Assembly (NCBI GenBank): GCA_029255685.2
Contig: CM055318.2
Coordinates: forward strand, 4,717,001 to 4,781,000
Source: Silene conica
Lineage: Eukaryota; Streptophyta; Magnoliopsida; Caryophyllales; Caryophyllaceae
Reading direction: 5' to 3'
Length of the DNA stretch: 64,000 nt
Part shown: positions 32,493 through 43,300 of the stretch, piece by piece
How positions within the stretch are numbered: the stretch's first letter is position 1
How the letters are laid out: each line of letters starts with the position of its first letter
The notes under the pieces: generated by a model
The model's input: the letters and a program-made list of their open reading frames with translations, nothing else
What the model was told of the DNA's origin: nothing
Databases searched by the model: none
Made by a program: the position numbers and the translations under genes

Positions 32493-33811
32493 TCAGCTTC
32501 ATCTTCCGAGAGTCGGCTCTTGATGCAGTTTATTACACTATTCGTACTTACCGTCCTCTGGTTATCATCACTCTCCTGGGAGGTATTGAAAATATCCTCG
32601 AACATCTTTTGAAACACCTTCCCCACAGAGTCCGCACCAAAAACCCAATTCCCATCCTTATCCTTAACACCATGTAAGAAGTTTCTCCCAGCACGACCCC
32701 GAACCCAATTGAAGAAGAATTTAGTACAGGCATCGCCCTCCGCTAACCATTTAATTTTTGCCTTTTGTTTCCAAGATTCCGCCATTGCAGTGGCGAAGGA
32801 TTTCAAGTCTTCGTGCACCTTATCATAGGCCATCCCTCCATCCCCAGAGATGGCCAAGTCCATCCCCTCTATAAGACGCTCATCAAACTGTTTCCATCTA
32901 TCTTTCCATTCCCTTGATTTAGATAGGGTCCACCCCCGAACATTCTTCTTAACCACATCAAGTTTACGAGCTAGTTGAAACGCGGGTGATCCCCGGAAGG
33001 AGGATCGCCAGATTTGAGTAATGCACTGTTTGCACTCTTCATGTTCCATAGACCAAGCTTCCAGTTTGTACGGCTTTCTGTCCCTTGGAGGGTTAAGAAG
33101 CTTAAGATTTACCTCGATCGGGGCATGATCAGAGAACTGGATTGGGTAATGCAGAATACCCGTATCAGGAAAAGATAAGAGCCAATCTCTGGAACCCATA
33201 GCCCGATCCAGTCTTTCGTACACCCTTCTATTTCCTTTTCGGTTATTACACCAAGTAAATTGCGGTCCTTTGAAGGGTATGTCAATTAACTCATTTCTCA
33301 GTTTCCAAGACGTGAATTCCTTAGACCCCACAATCGGTCCCTTCTTGATGCTTAACTTGTCACATGCAAATTCCACTTGATTGAAATCGCCCACGATAAG
33401 GAAGGGTTCCTCCCACGTGTCAAACCACGATTCCAGATGTGAGAAGACATTGGAGCGAGAACTGGCCTCCGAGGCCCCGTAGAACAAAATCAAGTACCAT
33501 GGCAAACCATTCCATTTCACGACGTACAAAATAATAAAATGATTACAAGAGAAAACCACCGACATTCGGGCACCTTGTTGCCATCCAACCCACAGCCCCC
33601 CCGACCTTCCTTCCGCTTCAACAAAATGTGATTCAGTAAAACCGAAACCACGAAAAGTATGGAAGAGAGCTACATTACTACTATCACTACACTTAGTTTC
33701 ACTTAGGAAAATAAAATCGAAATAGCTATTACTAAGAACCGCTTTCAACTTTTGAATTGTAGGGGCAAGCGGGTTATTGAGACCCCTACAATTCCACACT
33801 AATCCTTTCAT
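32493..33811 (-). pseudogene. LINE ORF2, endonuclease half
   Basis: Starts with ATG at 33811 and shows the apurinic-endonuclease motifs of plant LINEs in order: WNCRGLNN, FLSETKC (catalytic Glu), a YGASE block, VGDFNQ, and the C-terminal FSDHAPI. It then continues into the linker before RT and is cut by element B's LTR at 32487. ORF1's stop and this start overlap as ATGA at 33808-33811, suggesting reinitiation or coupled translation. No internal stop, so the LINE was intact here when B inserted. Confidence 0.88.
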
Positions 33812-35250
33812 GGCTCCCTAGGAGGTTGTGATGGTCCAACCTCCTGAAAACCTTTGTAGTTGTCATAGTCATTCACAGATGGGGATGAGGACGGGCTTGA
33901 TACTTCCAGCATATCATCTTCCACGTACACTCTGAAACCAGTTCCAGCTCCCCCCTGTGTCTTTATCCCATCCCCAGAACACTTCTTCTTCTTCATTTGG
34001 CTAAGGAATTCCCTTGCATTTTCAACAGACTCTGTAGCCTTCTCAGGAACACAAGTGCCCTCCTGTGTTCCGCATTTGCGTTTCCTCGCCTCCCCCGCAG
34101 CCTCTCTCATATCAGAGTCTTCAATGTTCGTAGGAATACCTTCCAGTAGCCCCCTTGTACCATCAGACAGACTCTGTGTCCCTGCGATATCACGAACACT
34201 GGACCTTGATTTTGAGCCTTTCTCCGGGAGTTTGAAAACTCCATGATTGACTTTTTGTTTTTTAACACCTTGCAGCAAAATTCCTTTCCCTTTATCTGCT
34301 GCCAGCACCTTCATACCCTTAGAGATCAAGTGATTCACAGTTTCTTGAAGCTTCACGGATCCCCTTTCCAATTCTAATCCCTTACAAGTAATACCCACAG
34401 AGGCAATATTCATAGGAGCTTTACCTTTGTTATGTTCCTGGGAGTTCTTCAAAGGAGTCACTGAATTTTGCTCATCAGAAAATTTGGGCGGTGAAGATTT
34501 CTCACCAATTTGTGGTAAACCCAGTTTCAGTTTTAGTCCCATGCTCAAGTTCTTATCCGTTGCATTCGAAGTTTCTGTGTTGTGATTTGGCCCCTTAAAA
34601 CCAGAGGCAGAAGAAGAGATCAGGTTTTCCACCCACTGGTGGAGAGGCAATTCCTGACTAGATTCCGCCGTCGACATAGATTGTTCCGATGAATCATATG
34701 ACTCTGACATATCTGAATCTGAGTCCGGGTCAGACGAGATTAAGATAGGTTCCAGATCATTCCCAATTCCTCCTCCCTGCTCCAAGTTCGCATCAAGCTG
34801 CAAATTATCCTCTGGGGATCCTTCATTTCTGGCATTCGCACTATGCACCACTGAAACATTAACATTAGAATTAACTAGATTGTTTGAAGGTTCCTGATAA
34901 TTCTCACCTTGGTTGATACGTTGGATTGTACCATCCTCCCTATGATACACGAGAGGAATACCCCCAGGCGGTGGAATGAACGTTTGATTGAATCCACGCT
35001 GCTCATTTTCAATCTGAATCCAAGAGAGGTTGTGCTCCACACGACTCAAAATCCCAGCTTGTATCCTCTCATCCCTATTGAGGATACCAATATCCAAGGG
35101 GTATCCTTGAAATACATGTGCACGATTTGCGGCTTCATTATTCCTAAGACCATTTTGTAGCTGTTGTTGTATAGATTGGTACTGCTGCGGATTAGGTTGC
35201 TGTTGTTGTAAAGGTTCCTGAAAAGCTTCGTGTCCATGATCAGTCTCCAT
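33808..35250 (-). CDS. LINE ORF1 remnant, 480 aa
   Basis: Low-complexity protein: Gln-rich near the N-terminus, acidic Ser/Asp stretches in the middle, Lys-rich patches later. I do not see the DUF4283 or CCHC zinc-knuckle domains usual in plant LINE ORF1, which would lie further 5'. The frame stays open upstream of 35250 without a new ATG. It overlaps ORF2 by 4 bp. Identity as ORF1 rests on position. Confidence 0.6.
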   Translation of the reverse strand: METDHGHEAFQEPLQQQQPNPQQYQSIQQQLQNGLRNNEAANRAHVFQGYPLDIGILNRDERIQAGILSRVEHNLSWIQIENEQRGFNQTFIPPPGGIPLVYHREDGTIQRINQGENYQEPSNNLVNSNVNVSVVHSANARNEGSPEDNLQLDANLEQGGGIGNDLEPILISSDPDSDSDMSESYDSSEQSMSTAESSQELPLHQWVENLISSSASGFKGPNHNTETSNATDKNLSMGLKLKLGLPQIGEKSSPPKFSDEQNSVTPLKNSQEHNKGKAPMNIASVGITCKGLELERGSVKLQETVNHLISKGMKVLAADKGKGILLQGVKKQKVNHGVFKLPEKGSKSRSSVRDIAGTQSLSDGTRGLLEGIPTNIEDSDMREAAGEARKRKCGTQEGTCVPEKATESVENAREFLSQMKKKKCSGDGIKTQGGAGTGFRVYVEDDMLEVSSPSSSPSVNDYDNYKGFQEVGPSQPPREP

Positions 35251-35572
35251 AGGGATAGCATCCTCCTCGGCACTATGGAAGGCATCTTCCTGATCTTCTT
35301 CTTCTTCAATCCATCCACCATATCCAGGTGGGAGGATAGGTGAGTCTTCATTACCAAGGTGAGAATTATTAGGGTTTATAATTATGATTGTTGGATGGCA
35401 TAGTGTACTTATGCTTTTTGTGCATCAATGTAAGACAACCAATATTCTTACCTCGACAAATCTTTGAGCAAAGCCTAATTGTTGGAAAAGCAAGTAAATT
35501 CAACATGAAACTTACCATGCTTTAGCCGTGCGAACAAAGTTGCAGACAACAAAGACAATAAAAAAACGGAAT

Positions 35573-36310
35573 TACTTTTTCACATACGGATGTTACTTTT
35601 TCACATACACTTTTTCATAAAATTTCCATCTTCTACCCTTTTCTCAACATGAACTCTCTCCCCTAAACCAACAAACCAACAAATTAAATCAATTACTAAT
35701 GATTAAGAAAAAACCAAAAAACAAACTAATTAACAAAAAAGAAATTAATTAATTAACAAAAAGTAAATCAATTGAAAAAAAGTAGGAAAAATATAATTAA
35801 CTAAGAAAAGAAAATTGAAAAAATAGGAAAAGTTAATTAATTAAAAAAACAATTGAAAAAGAAAAGTAAAAAAGGAAATTGTAGATTGTGGAGGAGATGT
35901 GGGGATGGGTTGACGGAGGGGAGCGGCGCGGCAGGGGGAGGGAGGGCGGCAGACGGAGGTGCGGCGCAGGGGGAGGGCGCGACAGGGGTAGCGAGGGCGC
36001 GGCAGTGGGCAGGGGGAGGGGGCGACAGAGCTGTGCGCGGCAGAGGGGTTTGCGGCAGGGGTGGGGGAGGGGGTGCGCGGCGGGAGTGGGGGAAGGGGCG
36101 GTTGGTCGGCGGCGAGGTTTGGACAGTGCGGCGGTTTGGACAGTGCGGCGGTGAACGGAGTTGACGACGGAGTGCATTGACGGAGTAGTTGTTAAGGAGA
36201 TGAAGGTAGAGAGAGAAAAATAAAATTAATGGAGGAATGATAGAAAAAATGACAAGGGTAATTTCGTAAAAACTGTATGTAAAAGAGTAAAATCCGTATG
36301 TGAAAAAGCA
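35573..36310. mobile_element. G-rich inverted-repeat element upstream of MED23
   Basis: Imperfect inverted ends of about 45 bp: TTTTTCACATACGGATG and TTTTTCACATACAC at the left (35573-35622), and the complements GTATGTAAAAGAG and ATCCGTATGTGAAAAAG at the right (36263-36310). The interior (35885-36175) is strongly G-rich on the plus strand with many G runs. A second, diverged copy of the right end lies at 36516-36584 after another GC-rich patch, so a related partial copy follows. No transposase. No target duplication was identified with confidence. Confidence 0.6.
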
Positions 36311-37313
36311 CGTCCCTAAAAAAATCCAATTTTAATCATTCATAAAAAAAAAATCAATATTTTAGGGGCATTTAATTTGAAGTCCGTATTCGTAGACTAT
36401 ATATAGTCGCAACGAGGATGGGGTGGTTTGTCGGAGGGTAGATTTGTCGTCGGCGGGACAATCGTCGGTGGTGAAGGGAAAGGTAGAAGGTTGTATAAAA
36501 TAAATTGGGTGAAGAAAAATGACGAGGGTAAAATTGTAAAATGTGTATGTGAAAGAGTAAAATTCGTATGTGAAAAAGCACGGCCCATAAGAAAAGTTCA
36601 CCCACGTGGGAAAAAATTACGGCAGTTCTGTTGGACGACGGTCTCATCCCGTATTTTTTTGTAAAATGTGACCATTTTGGCCTTCTTCTTTTCGGTTGAA
36701 AAGAACCGAACTGAATTAATTGGAGTATAGCTTAATTGGAGTAAATTGGGTGGAATTGAGGTGAATTGAATTTAGTTTAATTAAAAGTTAATTTTGTGAA
36801 GAGATTAATTGAACATAATTTGATTGAACGTAAATAAAACTTAATGTAATATAGCCAAATAAAATTGAAATAAGCTAAAATTAAGCCAGAAAGAATATGT
36901 CATTTTTGATAAAATGTGACTACCTTTTTTTAAATAGTGAAGATTTTTTGAAGAGTAGGTCATTGTGTAAACAGAAAAATGGTCATTATTATTTTTTTTT
37001 TTTTTTGAAGGAAAATGGTCATTATTTATATAAATGTGATCACCTTTTTACCGGTCACATGGTAAATTAGAATTTGTGTAAAAACCGTCTACGAAATTGC
37101 GATTTGCAGCAGAAAAAACATCTATCGACTCAAGGACTAGGAGACTAGGAGTCTATGTCTTTACGAGTAAGGCTGCAGAGTGCAGACGCAGTTGCCTGAC
37201 TTCATGTCCGGTGGACTCAAAAATCAAAATTAATTTAACACTAACACAACAACGTTAAAATCTCTAAAACCATTAATTTCATTGAATTTAATTGAATTCA
37301 AGAACACAATTTA
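36311..37313 (+). other. Region upstream of MED23
   Basis: Contains the partial transposon end (36516-36584), a patch with ACGGTCTCATCC and AAAATGTGACCATT (about 36635-36675) that recurs diverged near 53998-54032 and so is a dispersed repeat, A/T-rich sequence and poly-T runs (near 36990). The MED23 promoter and 5' UTR must lie in the last few hundred bases, but I see no decisive TATA box. Confidence 0.5.
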
Positions 37314-40300
37314 ATGGAGCAAAATCAAAGAGCATCTTCATCTTCTTTAAGATCTTATCAATTTCATCCTGCTAAACCTGTCATCACTGATCTCTTCAAT
37401 CTCTACTTAGGGGTAGGTTTTTATTTTTTGATTTTTGTTTCGCATTTTTATTGCAGTTTAATTCACTTTTGTTAATTCTGTATTGTTATGGATATTGCAG
37501 AGAAGCGGTCGCCAAAAACACGACGAAGCGGCCCGTGATCCGCCGTAAGTTTGATTTTGAGCTGTTTTGCTTGTTTTACTTTGTGGTTGGCGCATATGAT
37601 TATGAATAGTACGATGCCAATGATAATAAGTGAGTTTAATAGTACTCGAAAAGTGGTCGAAGTGAGGTAGTTGTGAATTTGTGAGTACTTTTTAATTATG
37701 TTCATGAATCATGACTGCAATGGCGTATTCAGGATTATAGTTAGGGGGACACGTAACTCCGGCTGGTCGACTTAATTCTATTGCTGGTTGATTGGGTTTA
37801 TCACCGCCGTTGTGAGTAGTTTTAATCATGTTCATGACTGCAATGGCGTGATCAGGATTATAGTTAGGGGGACACGTAATTCCGGCTGGGCAGCGAGGAT
37901 GAGCGCCCTTGCTAGCCCCCTAGCCACTGCACGACTCAATTCCGTTGCTGGTTGATTGGGTTTATCACTGCCTTTGTGAGTACTTTTTAATCATGTTCAT
38001 GACTAGAATGGCGTGATCAGGATTATAGTTAGGGGGTGCATAATTCCGTATGGGGGGTATTAGTGATGTAATTAGGTAGATTTGGAAAATATTTGAAAAT
38101 ATTCGCCTAAAACTTCCAAATTGTTCATTGTCTAGCGAGGATGAGCGCCCTTGCTAGCCCTCTAGGCCCTAGTCACTGCACAGCTCAATTCCGTTGCTGG
38201 TTGATTGGGTTTATCACCGGCTTGGAGGAGACATCAAGTAGCCGCGTTTAGTTGTTCAGTGAATTCGAAGTTGTATAAAGTGGTTACAAGTTACAACTCT
38301 TACAAGACTTACCGCTACCCACATACAAGAAAAATAAACATACAGTGTCGTTAGATATAGTACCTTTGGATGGTGGGAGAGATTTTACTAAGGTTGCATT
38401 AGATCCGGTGTTTCTCCAAGAGCTCCCTGGAAAATCATTATGGTTTGTTCTTCACTTGGAGTGCTAGAGAATCTTGTTTCAAGGAGCAGGAGTCAGTTTC
38501 TTCGATGGTGGGATATTCGTTCTTTAGGATACTCAGTTTGCTTCTAAATTATACTTATTCATGTTGAATTATTTGTTTAGGTTAGAGGCGAGTTTTGGTC
38601 TACAAAAGTGATGTATGCGGACTGAACAGTTCAATTATATGCTCAATTGTTTCAATCTGGTTTCCTTTTATTGTTCGTTCTAGTACTCTCACTTTTGCTC
38701 TCGCATTTGCTTTGGACGGGAATACAAGTTGCAGTATGCAAATTATTTTCTTCCTTTTGAAATTGTTCACTTCTTGCTTTCACATACAAATGTGTATATG
38801 CAAACAACATATCACTATCTTTTGTAACTTCAGTGGTGGCTGTTGTTGCAGACATTTATACTCCGTATTTGTCTTAACTGACATTTGTACATGAACAAGT
38901 CAACTGATTCAATTCTCTCCCAGGAACAAGGCGCAGAAGCGCGTAACAGCTTTTAATAGACAGCTTCCTCCAAATGATCAATTTGTTTCAGACTTTGAAC
39001 AAATTCTAAGGCAGTATCCCGTAAGTTTTTGCCAAAATTCCAGTTTACACAGCTTTTTCCCCCCACACCTCATGTTCTCTACCTGTCATTCTTAATCTAA
39101 CCGCAAGTCTGGAAACATGACCTTTTGGCAGGATCAAGAGCAACTACGCTTGGTGACTGAAACTGTTCTAATTTCTCTGATTGTGCAATGTAGCAGTCAT
39201 TCACCACAAGCCGAATTTCTTCAGTTTGCTCTTAGAAGCTTGTGCTCTATATCTTATATAAATTGGGATACTTTTTTGCCATCCCTTCTTAGTGCAGTAT
39301 CCTCTGCTGAGATGGCCCTTGGCCAAGGAAGTCAAGGTACCACGTCAAATAATGCATCTCAACCTGGGTTGTTGCCATCTACAAGCGTGTTACCTCTTTC
39401 TTCCACTTTTCACTCTAATCCTGCTTCTCCATTGACTTCAGCTCAGGGTATAGGATCACCTGCCCAATCTGCGAATGACCCGTCGCCTGCCATGAATCTG
39501 TCACCTTTAAAATTGAATGAGGTCTCTAGCAACACTCCATTATTGTCCTCGAAGGCCGATTCATCTACAAGGGATTGTGCTATAAGTAGTCTACGTTTAC
39601 TGTGCTGCAAGATCATCCTTACTGGTCTTGATTTTAGTCTGAAGCCTGTGACTTATGTTGACATCTTACATCACATGCTTGCTTGGCTGGTCAATTGGGA
39701 TCAAAGACGTCAAGATACCGATGATGCTAATCCATCAAAATTTTGGAGGCCTGTTAAGTTTCTGAGTGAATGGCTTCATAGCTGTTTAGATGTTGTTTGG
39801 TTGTTAGTTAAGGAGGATAAGTGCAGGGTACCATTTTATGAGTTATTGCGCAGCGACTTGCAGTTTATAGAAAATATACCAGATGACGATTCCTTGTTTA
39901 CACTTATAATGGAGATTCATAGACGACGGGATATGATGGCAATGCACATGCAGATGTTAGACCACCAACTGCACTGCCCTACTTTTGGCACACAAAGATT
40001 TTTGCCTCAAGCAACACCTCATTTAGGAAGTGAAGCAGCAACAAATTTGCGCTATTCACCAATCACATATCCAAGTGTTCTAGGGGAGCCATTGCATGGA
40101 GAGGTGATTGTTTCATAGTTACTAAAGTAGCGATTTAATGGCTGAATATCTCTTTGGTATTTGCACTTGCTCCACAAAATCTAATAAGTACTCTTTCATA
40201 CGACGTAACACTCCTTTAATTCCTTTGGATTTACTGCATTTCTGTTCGTCCATTTATTTGGATGCTCTACATATTATTTAGTAATAGAAGTGCCCTTAAA

Positions 40301-43300
40301 TAAAAAGACAGAAAACCACCCTTACAAAAATAATACCACTCATCCACTTGCCTTCAAATAATGCGATTGGTCTGAAAACCCTGTTTTATGAAATTTATAT
40401 CCTCTTACTTTTCTCTTTCTTAAAAATTATGCCATTTCGAAATGCAGTAAACCCCAATGGGCGGAGGCAGGAACTTTTATACGGCTAGTAAGATAAGTAT
40501 CGGAGTTACCTTATGTCATAGGCTGATAAGAGTTTGGTTGCTCCTCATACCTTTTTTTGCCTTTTCTACTAGATTAGGTGGACAAATCCATAAGATTCAT
40601 CAGTTTGACGGATTGTTCTTGTTAAACTTGAGCTACTGTTTCATTATTCTATATTGTATTGCCAATGTCTATGTGAACCACTCCGAGCCCCTGAAAATGT
40701 TTCCCTCTTAGGCATGGTAAGGGTGGGGTAAAATGCTCAGCACATTATCTAATCTTTAGTGCCGAAGATATTTATTAAGGGAGGAGAGTGAAATCAGAAC
40801 TATCCCGCACCTCTTACAGGTGAATCTGTCGTTGATGCCAAATTTTGAAAACTTGCATTATAGTAAAAAATGACATTATTAATATGGTCAGTAGTTGACG
40901 CCATAGATTGTAGGAGCTGCCTCCCCGCCCTCCCAATTCTAAAGCAAGTCAGCAAGTTGGACAACTTGTAAACCTTCTTTAGTGGATTTGTTTTTAAGAA
41001 ACAAAGAATGAGGGCTTTCATGCCATGTACTCCTGTGTCTTTTGCTTGTTAAAGTCCTTGTATGGATGGATGTAGTGATATATCCTGTAGAGGCGTAGAT
41101 CTTATTATTCTCTTTATATCTAGGGTTGTTGGTGATGTTAGCCATTTATCGTTCAGAGTTTGCGCAGGCCCTCGTTTTCCTGCAGAAGCCATTCCCGCTC
41201 TCAGCTTGGATATTAGAGGAGCCTCTTTTATTTGTTATATCTAGGGTTGTTTTGTCACTAATGTTTTTATTTTTATTTGACAGGAATTGGCATCTTGCAT
41301 CCAGAAAGGCAGTTTAGATTGGGATAGAGCTTTGCGATGTATTAGGCATGCTTTACGCACAACTCCATCGCCAGATTGGTGGAAGCGTGTGCTTCTTGTA
41401 GCATCGTGTTATAGGCCGCAGTCAATAGTATCCACCCCAGGTGCTGTTTTCACTTGTGAAATGATTTGTGAGGCAACTATTGACAGGATTGTCGAACTAT
41501 TAAAGTTGACTAACTCAGGCAAGAGTCTATATCTTTTTATATTATGTCTTCCAGGCTTTTCACATCATGAACATATAAGAAGAGGAAAGTGAATTTGTAA
41601 AAGATAGAATAGGAAACTGTATTTTTGTTTTTTTGAAAGGTGTGAGTAATTTTACTTTTTGGAAAACCTAACCAGAAACTAAGTGCATGACGATAAAGAA
41701 TATCAGGAGTCTCACGACATCTACTTGACGGGGTAAATATTTTTTGTAATACGTCGCCAAGCATTGTGAATGTGTTCGTGGCCTATTACTCTTTTAATTG
41801 GTTTAAGATTGATTTAAGTCTAATTAAATTGGAAAGAACTACGATATTTCATGCAACAGTACTCTAGGGGTAGGTAGTGGACGATCTAAAAGGAATATCT
41901 TTAGTGATTTTTGGTTTGAGAATAGTTTGTGGGTGTAAGAATGGTGAATTGTTTGCGTATGCCGTTTATCTTCCACTAAAAGAAGGTGAGGGAAGAGACC
42001 AAAGCATTTATGCACGCAAGTACTAGAATGGTGTAAGAACAAATGAGGTTGTAGCTGCTGCTTCAGTTTATAGTATATTTTCTCAACTATGTTGCAGTGC
42101 CTACACTTTCCATTTGGACATTTGGTCCATCCACACCAATTCGCTACAGTTCGTTATATGGTTATAAATTCTTTTTGAAAAGACAAACACAGGACCCTAC
42201 TATATTTATTCTCACTTTCTTTTAATATTAGGCAATTTTATATTTCGTTCTTCCTACTCTTCCTAGTGTTTGGTTTTAAATGTTGGCAATTCTAGTGGCC
42301 TGATTGATGCTTTTTTCTTCAGATCTGAACTGCTGGCAAGAATGGCTTATCTTTTCTGATATATTCTTCTTTTTGATGAAAAGTGGTTGCATTGACTTTG
42401 TCGATTTTGTGGACAAGCTTGTTTCACGTATCATAGATGATGATCAAAGTATTCTGCGAACCAACCATGTCACCTGGCTGCTTGGACAGATTATTCGTGT
42501 CGAGCTTGTAATGAATGCTCTTAATACCGATTCCAGAAAGGTATTTGAGTTCTTCCCTCAAATGTCACGCTAGATGGGGAAGGAACCAATACTACTTCGT
42601 ATATGAGGTCATATTTATCACGAGGTTGTTTCACTGTGTGTAAGTGACAACATATCTTTAATAAAAAAAAGTTATCTAAAGCTTTCCAGGGACAATAGAG
42701 AACAAAATGTCCTTAGTGAAAACACTCCTTTTAGTTAAGCAACTTAATTCGAATACCATATATTAGACCTTTTTGTATAGACCAAAACAAAGCCAGACAA
42801 ACTATTCCTGCCAAAAGTTATACCTTTTTCTAATCCCTAAAATTGAATGGGAATCCTGCTATGACCAAGTACACTAGAAAACAGCAAACACCGCTCTTCT
42901 GAACCCGTATGAATCACCATCCTTCTGACGTCTTTTGGATCACCGTTTCACTGCTTTGGGCCAAATATTATTTTTCATTGAAATTTAGTGTTTTTTTGTT
43001 TGTCATTTTGCAGGTAGAGACCACAAGAAAACTATTATCATTTCACAGGGAAGAAAAAACCTCTGATCCTCGTAGCCCTCAGAGTGTACTGCTTGAGTTT
43101 ATAACTAGCTCCCAGACCTTGTGGATATGGTCTCAGAATACCTTAACCAGAGATAATTTAAATGCAGAGCAGCTCCAGAAAGGGAAGCAAATAGATGAAT
43201 GGTGGAGGCAAGTTAGCAAAGGTAATTCCTGTTCATAGCACTGTTGGGTACTTGGGTTACATCTTTAAATTGATTAGTTGAGGGCCATGCTATTCTGACT

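Larger units (their letters stand above)
32488..35400 (-). mobile_element. LINE (L1-type), 5' part: ORF1 and endonuclease
   Basis: Upstream portion of the LINE whose reverse transcriptase lies at 4575-6410. Contains a C-terminal part of ORF1 and the endonuclease half of ORF2. The 5' border is not sharp; the ORF1 frame is open back to a stop near 35,427 without another ATG and lacks the usual RNA-binding domain, so the LINE is probably 5'-truncated near here, as is common. The 3' end lies beyond element A, left of the window. Confidence 0.8.

Noticed and set aside
35833..36177. Proline/arginine-rich proteins on either strand
   Set aside because: They result from the G-rich low-complexity core of an inverted-repeat element; no domain or codon structure supports coding.
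41519..41526. GT donor at 41525 for MED23 exon 5
   Set aside because: It would insert two residues into a conserved block and has a weak context; the GC donor fits the family exactly.
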